From the NCBI GenBank assembly GCA_025935275.1, contig JAICVP010000064.1:1-9697 (forward strand): a stretch of 9,697 nucleotides of DNA, read 5' to 3'. Source of the stretch: Thermoleophilia bacterium (lineage in GTDB: Bacteria > Actinomycetota > Thermoleophilia > Gaiellales > Gaiellaceae). Shown here piece by piece: positions 5,801 through 9,697 of the stretch (position 1 is its first letter; the number at the start of each line of letters is the position of its first letter). The translations under genes were made by a program, and so were the position numbers. The notes under the pieces were generated by a model. That model ran no database searches and was not told where the DNA came from. It was given only the letters and a program-made list of their open reading frames with translations.

Positions 5801-8127
5801 CAATTGTGGTCGGCAGCCGGACCTGGGGCGCGGTCACCGTCTCGACGGTCGATGGCGAGGTTTGCCCACCGGAGACCGAGCAGCGCCTCCTTCAGGTCGC
5901 CGAGCTCCTCTCGACGGCGATCGCGAACGCAGACGCACGCGCACAGGTGCAGAGACTTGCCGAGGAGCAGGCGGCGCTCCGAAGAGTTGCGACGCTTGTC
6001 GCACGAGGAGAAACGCCCGGAGTGATTTTCGCCGCCGTCAGCGAGGAGATCGAACGGGCCTTCGCCATGGACGAGACCACGGATCTTGCAACGGTTGTTC
6101 GGTTCGATCCGGGGCCGGAATTCGTTGTCGTCGGCGCGGCAAAGCCTTTTGAAGGGCTTGCGATCGGATCACGCTGGGGACCGAAAGACGTCTTTGTCTC
6201 AACAAAGGTCTTTTACACAGGGCGGTCCGCGCGTGTGGAGGAAAGCGACTGGCCCTCGGCCGAAGGAGACGACGCCGAAGGTCTCAGAGAACTGGGCCTG
6301 CTTTCTCAGGTAGGGAGCCCCATCATCGTCTCCGGCCGCGTTTGGGGGGCGATTTCCATGGACGCCAGGAACACTCTGCCGCCGGACACGGAGGAGCGCC
6401 TGGAGAAGTTCACGGAACTCGTCGCCACCGCGATCGCCAACGCCGAGGCGCGGAGCGAGTTATCACTCCTCCTCGAAGAGCAGGCCGCGCTTCGCCGGGT
6501 GGCGACGCTGGTTGCCGACCAGGCAGCCCCCAGGGTCATCTTCGCCAGCGTGGCCGAGGAGCTCGCGAGGACCGTTGCTGCCGACAGGTGCGCGATCGCC
6601 CGGTACGAGGAAAACGACGCGCTGTCGATCGTCGCCTACTGGAGCGACGAGGAGCAGGACATTCCGGCCGGCACCCTCATCGACGTGAGCACCGACGAGG
6701 TGGTTGCCACCCTGCATCAATCGGGCCAGTTGCTTCGCATCGACGACCACGAGGCCTTTTCGGGCCCACTCATGGATTACGCACGCACGCTCGGCGCGCT
6801 GCCGACATCGACTATTGCGGCCCCCGTCTTCGTCGGCGGCCGGATGTGGGGAACGATCTTCACGAGCACGATGGCCGCCATTCCCTTCCCCGAGGGAACC
6901 GAGGCACGCGTTTTGGACTTCGCCGAGCTCGTGGCGACGGCGATCGCGAACGCCGATTCGCGTGAGGCGCTTGCGGGTCTCGTCGAGGAGCAGGCGGCTC
7001 TTCGCCGCGTGGCGACGCTCGTCGCGGAAGGAGTGCCGCCCACGGACATCTTCGACGCGGTCAGCAAAGAGGTTCAGGGCGTCCTCCATCTCGACGCGGC
7101 CCCGTCCGATGTCGCGACGGTGGTCCGCTTCGAATCCCCGACCGAGTGCGTTCTCGTGGGCGCATCGAAACCGATCGAAGAAAGCGCGCTCGGTTCGCGG
7201 TGGGAGCCCCACGACGTCTACGTCTCGACCCGAGTCCTGCGCACGGGCAAATCGGCCCGGCTCGATGAGGATGACGTGTCCGTCGCAGGCCCGGAGGCCG
7301 AGAAAATGCGTCGGCAAGGCTATTTCTCACAAGTCGCCTGCCCGATCGTCGTCGAGGGCCGCCTCTGGGGGGCAATGACAGCCAGCGCAACGGAGCCGCT
7401 GCCCGCGGAAACCGAGAGCCGTCTCGAGAAGTTCACGGAGCTCGTCGCGACCGCGATCGCAAATGCGCAGGGCAAGTCCGAGCTGGCCGCCTCCCGCAGA
7501 CGCATCGTGGCAGCCTCGGACGCTACCCGGCGCAGGATCGAGCGCGACCTCCACGACGGGACGCAGCAGCGACTCGTCTCCCTCGGGCTGGCGTTGCGCG
7601 CGGCGGAGGAGAATGTCCCGCCGGACCGACCCGAGCTCCGAGCCGAGCTCTCCCGTGTCGTGACCGGTCTGGCCGGAGCAGTCGAGGACTTGCAGGAGCT
7701 CTCGCGTGGAATCCACCCCGCGATCCTGTCGAGAGGCGGGCTCGTCCCGGCCCTGCGCACGCTCGCGCGCCGCTCCGAGATTCCTGTCGACCTCGACGCT
7801 TCGGTGGACGTGCCCGTACCGGAGCCCGTGGAAGTAGCGGCGTACTTCGTCGCATCGGAGGCACTGGCAAATGCCATCAAGCACGCCGAGCCTTCGCAGA
7901 TCCATCTCTCGCTGGTGGCAAGCGACGGCCACCTGCTCATCACGATCCGCGACGACGGCAAAGGCGGAGCCGACCCCAGCCGTGGCTCCGGCCTCATCGG
8001 GCTGACGGACAGAGTCGACGTGCTCGGCGGCTCACTCGAGATCGACAGCCGTCGCCGTGCCGGAACGCAGATCACGGCCCGCCTCCCGCTCGACCTCGAG
8101 ACGGCCGAGCCGGCGGCACCTCTCTAG
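2827..8127 (+). CDS. Giant soluble histidine kinase with nine tandem GAF domains
   Basis: Predicted cytoplasmic sensor histidine kinase of 1766 residues with no signal peptide or membrane segment. After a polar N-terminal tail (1-40) come nine GAF units, each introduced by a helix of the form 'EQAALRRVATLVA'. The units start near residues 43, 208, 374, 545, 709, 877, 1047, 1218 and 1388. Each unit ends with a helix like 'FTELVATAIANAEA' that runs into the next, as in coiled-coil signalling linkers. The kinase module begins near 1553. The phospho-acceptor is His1576 in 'ERDLHDGTQQRL' (HisKA_3 type), the N-box is 'EALANAIKHA' (Asn1682), the G1 box is 'DDGKGG' (1709-1714), and 'GSGLIGLTDRV' and 'GTQITARLPL' follow. 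All catalytic landmarks are intact. I chose ATG 2827 because the upstream open frame is antisense to a receiver gene and lacks GAF-like sequence. The ligands are unknown. The likely partner is the NarL-type regulator at 1634-2287. Confidence 0.95.
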   Translation: MPRRRQGVGTHTDPLTRGPVPSQSGRDPHAEVASREIERLAAEQAALRRVATLVAQEASATDLFTAVAHEVGTLFGTDLAGMARFDEDAFTLVASSNEASLASGTRHSYEHVSASAEVYRTGQSARLVSPSWEDEGLISEAVRRLGVIAAVASPIVVRGELWGTLSVASTGEPLPPETEDRLEKFAELVATAIANSESRAEVERLADEQAALRRVATLVAEEASREEIVGAIAEEVANVLGEVEWALARDDGDGKASVLAVSPGNPTPAGSRVPIDSTSAFGQAMIGGRPARIDDYFAGTGPMAQTAREHGIRAVVSCPVMVRGRMWGAMSVGWRTAAPLPAETEAVLGKFGDVIASAISNAEARDEVVRLAAEQAALSRVATLVAEGVPSAELFAAVSTEVADVFSVAEVSPLATVIRFDSGSECVLMAASSPYEDEPVGSRWTPKELYVSTHVLRTGASARVDEADLSAVGGPDAELLRRRGFLYQVGSPVIVEGQVWGAMTLNSSEPLPTDTDRRLAGFTELVAIAISNAEAGDALAVLADEQAALRRVATLVAGGIRPEEVFRAVAAEVGVLFGSDVGAIVRFEDDRTVTVLGDVGGPHEAHKRVTLDPGYAVDRVRETGRSARFDTDDPSAQDMPSLVRALGIRSAVASPIIVQGGLWGAVTIASLDGPLPPSAEHRLTEFTELVATAIANTEAREEVTVLAHEQAALRRVAELVARESSPTEVFGAVTHEASKVLDAEAIGLLRFEPDGSATLVAQSETPWDPPPLGTQLMLDGHNPVAEVARTGEVVRMDDWSDATGAVAAMATVLGVRSTVATPIVVEGRLWGTMIAASSSADPLPADTEARVAQFTELVATAIANADAREQITALAAEQAALGRIGTLVAREPSPGELFEKVAEETANLLGRVMALVIRADGDEFATIVGAWGLQEVVDRFPVGMRIPLDNRATAARVILGGRPARTDDYANLTGPIAESARAAGVQSTVACPIVVGSRTWGAVTVSTVDGEVCPPETEQRLLQVAELLSTAIANADARAQVQRLAEEQAALRRVATLVARGETPGVIFAAVSEEIERAFAMDETTDLATVVRFDPGPEFVVVGAAKPFEGLAIGSRWGPKDVFVSTKVFYTGRSARVEESDWPSAEGDDAEGLRELGLLSQVGSPIIVSGRVWGAISMDARNTLPPDTEERLEKFTELVATAIANAEARSELSLLLEEQAALRRVATLVADQAAPRVIFASVAEELARTVAADRCAIARYEENDALSIVAYWSDEEQDIPAGTLIDVSTDEVVATLHQSGQLLRIDDHEAFSGPLMDYARTLGALPTSTIAAPVFVGGRMWGTIFTSTMAAIPFPEGTEARVLDFAELVATAIANADSREALAGLVEEQAALRRVATLVAEGVPPTDIFDAVSKEVQGVLHLDAAPSDVATVVRFESPTECVLVGASKPIEESALGSRWEPHDVYVSTRVLRTGKSARLDEDDVSVAGPEAEKMRRQGYFSQVACPIVVEGRLWGAMTASATEPLPAETESRLEKFTELVATAIANAQGKSELAASRRRIVAASDATRRRIERDLHDGTQQRLVSLGLALRAAEENVPPDRPELRAELSRVVTGLAGAVEDLQELSRGIHPAILSRGGLVPALRTLARRSEIPVDLDASVDVPVPEPVEVAAYFVASEALANAIKHAEPSQIHLSLVASDGHLLITIRDDGKGGADPSRGSGLIGLTDRVDVLGGSLEIDSRRRAGTQITARLPLDLETAEPAAPL
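2953..7480 (+). repeat. Nine-fold tandem GAF coding repeat, period 492-513 bp
   Basis: In-frame coding repeats begin at 2953, 3448, 3946, 4459, 4951, 5455, 5965, 6478 and 6988, marked by the codons for 'EQAAL'. The spacings are 495, 498, 513, 492, 504, 510, 513 and 510 bases. The linker helix and the C-terminal helix of each unit are the best conserved parts, while the sensor cores have diverged. The DNA copies differ at many synonymous sites, so the expansion looks old and does not suggest a recent slippage or assembly artefact. Confidence 0.92.
8124..8127. other. CTAG shared stop of kinase and exchanger genes
   Basis: CTAG gives TAG to the kinase on the plus strand (8125-8127) and TAG to the exchanger on the minus strand (8126-8124), a four-base tail-to-tail overlap. 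This is the same arrangement as at 2284-2287. No terminator can fit between the two genes. Confidence 0.9.
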
Positions 8128-9338
8128 ACGTTCGACTGCCCGGCAGCACCTCGTCCCAAGACGGCTCGATACATGGGGCGCACGGCGCGGCGGCGATCGA
8201 ACAGGAGGTCGATCGCGAACACGAGGAGAACAAAGGCGGCCGCAACTCGCACAAACGTGGTCGGATAGATGAACTGGAGCGCCATCGCGGACGCGACGAT
8301 CGCGGCGTCCACGCGCTCCGGCTTCAGCAGGGCTAGCGCCGCGACGGCGAAGAGCGTCAACGCGATCGTGAGGGCGATCTCCACCTGCTCGCGCCCCGCG
8401 AGCGGCATGGACGGACCTCCGCCTCCCGCCAGGTAGGCGATGGGAAGAGCCCCCATCCCGAGCGTCCACTGGCTTACCGAGGACGCGAGGAAGAGCGCCA
8501 GGCCCTGGGCCGGCCGGCGGTGCGCGACGAGCACCGCGACGATGACGAACTCCGGAGCCTCCGTCGCGAGCGGTACAACGGACTGGATCAGGAAGTACGG
8601 ATCGAGCCCGAAGGACGTCCCGGTTGCGAGGAGGGCGTCGGCGAAAGGATTGGCGATCGCCAGGACCACGGCGCCGGCCCCGACGATCAGCGAGACGATC
8701 ACCGGCCTGCGTCGCTCGGGTCGCAGGGTCAGGAGCCCGGCAGGGACTCCGATCACCGCCGGCTCCTCCTCGGGCGTGCCCTGGACGCGGCGCGCATAGA
8801 GGACGTAGAGCGCGACGAGTATGACGCCGTCGGCGAGCGTGAGGGTCCCGCGGACGACGACCTGAACGGCGAACAGCGCGACGATGAGGAGCATCCCGAG
8901 CTCGAGTCGCCGAGTCGTCGCCAGCTGGAACGCCGCAGCTGCCTGGCCCCTCCTGCGCGCGAGGTACGCGACGACGAGCGGCAAGGCCGTCGCACCCATG
9001 AGGAGCAGCCGTGTCGCGCCGGTCAGATTGGCGCTGACGAGCTCGATCTGCTGCACGTACGCGAATCGGATCTCGATCACGAACTCCGGAAGCACTGCGA
9101 CGAGCGCGATCACCGCGAGGACGAGGCCGCCCGAGAAGACAGCCTCGCCCGCGTCCGCCGCCCACGCGAGCAAGAAGGAGGCACCGATCAGCCCGATCGC
9201 CAGCCCGATGGTCTGAAGCTCCAGCGGGACAACGGGGCCGGCGAGATGGACCAGAACCCCGAACGCCGCGCAGCCCACCGCCGTCCAGAGCTGTGTCCGC
9301 CACGATTGATCCACGGAGCGCGTAGGCCTCGGGCTCAT
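8124..9338 (-). CDS. CaCA-family (sodium/calcium exchanger-like) membrane cation antiporter
   Basis: Polytopic membrane protein of 404 residues with about eleven hydrophobic segments and a basic cytoplasmic C-terminus. It carries two internal alpha-repeat signatures of the cation/Ca2+ exchanger superfamily. The first is 'AVLPEFVIEI' (81-90, Glu85) followed by 'SANLTGATRLLLMGA' (102-116). The second is 'PLATEAPEFVIVAVLV' (256-271, Glu263) followed by 'LASSVSQWTLGMG' (284-296). The paired P-E motifs and the polar helix after each are the ion-binding core in this superfamily. The second element lacks the classic G-S-N-x-x-N, so the transported ion (Ca2+, Na+, H+ or another) cannot be assigned. 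The start is the ATG at 9338, preceded by purine-rich Shine-Dalgarno sequence inside the end of the upstream gene. The upstream stop is two bases away, indicating one operon and probable translational coupling. It converges on the kinase gene with a shared CTAG stop. Confidence 0.87.
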   Translation of the reverse strand: MSPRPTRSVDQSWRTQLWTAVGCAAFGVLVHLAGPVVPLELQTIGLAIGLIGASFLLAWAADAGEAVFSGGLVLAVIALVAVLPEFVIEIRFAYVQQIELVSANLTGATRLLLMGATALPLVVAYLARRRGQAAAAFQLATTRRLELGMLLIVALFAVQVVVRGTLTLADGVILVALYVLYARRVQGTPEEEPAVIGVPAGLLTLRPERRRPVIVSLIVGAGAVVLAIANPFADALLATGTSFGLDPYFLIQSVVPLATEAPEFVIVAVLVAHRRPAQGLALFLASSVSQWTLGMGALPIAYLAGGGGPSMPLAGREQVEIALTIALTLFAVAALALLKPERVDAAIVASAMALQFIYPTTFVRVAAAFVLLVFAIDLLFDRRRAVRPMYRAVLGRGAAGQSNV

Positions 9339-9340
9339 CC

Positions 9341-9697
9341 CTACTCCCCTCCTCCCCAGACGCGCTCGACCTTCGCGTCGGTCCGCTGGATTCGCGCGAG
9401 CAGCGCCGTGAGGTCGGTCCGAGCCGATTCGGTGAGTGTGTAGGCGAGCAGTGCCGTCGTCAGGAGGTTCTCCTCGGCGGGATAAACGCCGAGTGTGTCG
9501 GCCATCCCGTCGTCGTAGTCCGCTCGGGCGCCTTCGGCAGGGAGCGCAATGACCGCGTCCAGCAGCGCGTCGCGCGCGCCTTGCGTCCGGGAAAGCGTGT
9601 AGTGCAGCGCGCGGAGAGCATTCACGTCGGTCACTCCGTCGAAGAAGGAAACGAGTCGCAGCGTGACCAGGTGGTCGAGACTCAACACCGCGAAGAC
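9341..9697 (-). CDS. Unrecognised small protein, N-terminally partial
   Basis: I do not recognise this protein family. The frame is open to the edge of the window. A GTG at 9688 would give 115 residues, but no ribosome site is visible before it, and the residues preceding it in frame (V-F-A) continue the hydrophobic start, so the true start is probably beyond the window. The visible part is rich in Ala, Leu and Thr and probably helical. It begins 'LSLDHLVTLRLVSFFDG' and has an acidic middle 'ADYDDGMADTLGVYPAEEN'. It ends in a charged helix and 'VWGGGE'. It has no clear membrane segment and no cysteine. Its stop lies two bases before the exchanger start, so the two are almost certainly co-transcribed. 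A role alongside the exchanger is inferred from position only. Confidence 0.7.
   Translation of the reverse strand, partial: VFAVLSLDHLVTLRLVSFFDGVTDVNALRALHYTLSRTQGARDALLDAVIALPAEGARADYDDGMADTLGVYPAEENLLTTALLAYTLTESARTDLTALLARIQRTDAKVERVWGGGE
9344..9352 (-). promoter_or_regulatory. Shine-Dalgarno region of the exchanger gene
   Basis: The minus strand reads GGAGGGGAG here, inside the last codons of the upstream gene, ending five bases before the exchanger ATG at 9338. This supports the start and suggests coupled translation of the pair. Confidence 0.5.

Noticed and set aside
2953..7480. Bilin-binding phytochrome-type GAF domains
   Set aside because: None of the units shows the histidine-rich chromophore motif or the Asp-x-Cys-Phe type motif of phytochromes and cyanobacteriochromes.
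2953..7480. Repeat array as an assembly artefact
   Set aside because: The nine copies differ widely in protein and synonymous sequence and in length, so a collapsed or duplicated assembly repeat is unlikely.
8520..9443. Plus-strand open frame (307 codons) opposite the exchanger
   Set aside because: The predicted protein is extremely rich in Arg, Asp and Glu with no fold, while the minus strand encodes a coherent membrane protein. It is a shadow frame.

Overview
The window is GC-rich, gene-dense DNA with short or absent intergenic gaps. The gene set is a class E/F-type sortase, a NarL-type response regulator, and a DesK/NarL-type histidine kinase built from tandem GAF domains joined by a repeated 'EQAALRRVATLVA' helix. 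This combination points to an actinobacterium. The GAF style in particular recalls soil and deep-branching lineages such as Thermoleophilia/Gaiellales. That placement is from memory of family style and is not proven here. I saw no rRNA, tRNA, insertion sequence, phage gene or CRISPR array, and no gene-free stretch longer than about 190 bases.

Layout, left to right. (1) 1-506 (+): a sortase with its N-terminus cut by the window edge. (2) 527-1447 (-): a LysR-type regulator convergent with the sortase. (3) 1448-1633: a divergent promoter region with a good sigma-A-like promoter and a perfect palindrome. (4) 1634-2287 (+): a NarL/LuxR-type response regulator. (5) 2284-2652 (-): a receiver-only response regulator whose stop codon shares a CTAG with the previous gene. 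(6) 2653-2826: a second divergent region. (7) 2827-8127 (+): a very large cytoplasmic histidine kinase of 1766 residues with nine tandem GAF domains and one HisKA_3/HATPase module. (8) 8124-9338 (-): a CaCA-family membrane cation exchanger, again sharing a CTAG stop with its convergent neighbour. (9) 9341-9697 (-): a small unrecognised protein, cut by the window edge, sitting 2 bases upstream of the exchanger gene.

How the genes may work together (inference). The central 6.5 kb reads as one signalling locus: a multi-sensor soluble histidine kinase, a DNA-binding response regulator of the type that normally partners HisKA_3 kinases, and a stand-alone receiver that could be a second phosphoryl acceptor or sink. 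The receiver gene lies on the opposite strand between the other two, so read-through from the response regulator would be antisense to it. The exchanger and small protein form a separate minus-strand operon that converges on the kinase. The sortase and LysR gene have no evident functional link to the signalling locus.

The most notable points are the nine-fold GAF array, whose units fall into recognisable subtypes in a repeating order, and the two independent tail-to-tail overlaps that use the same CTAG as the stop codon on both strands.
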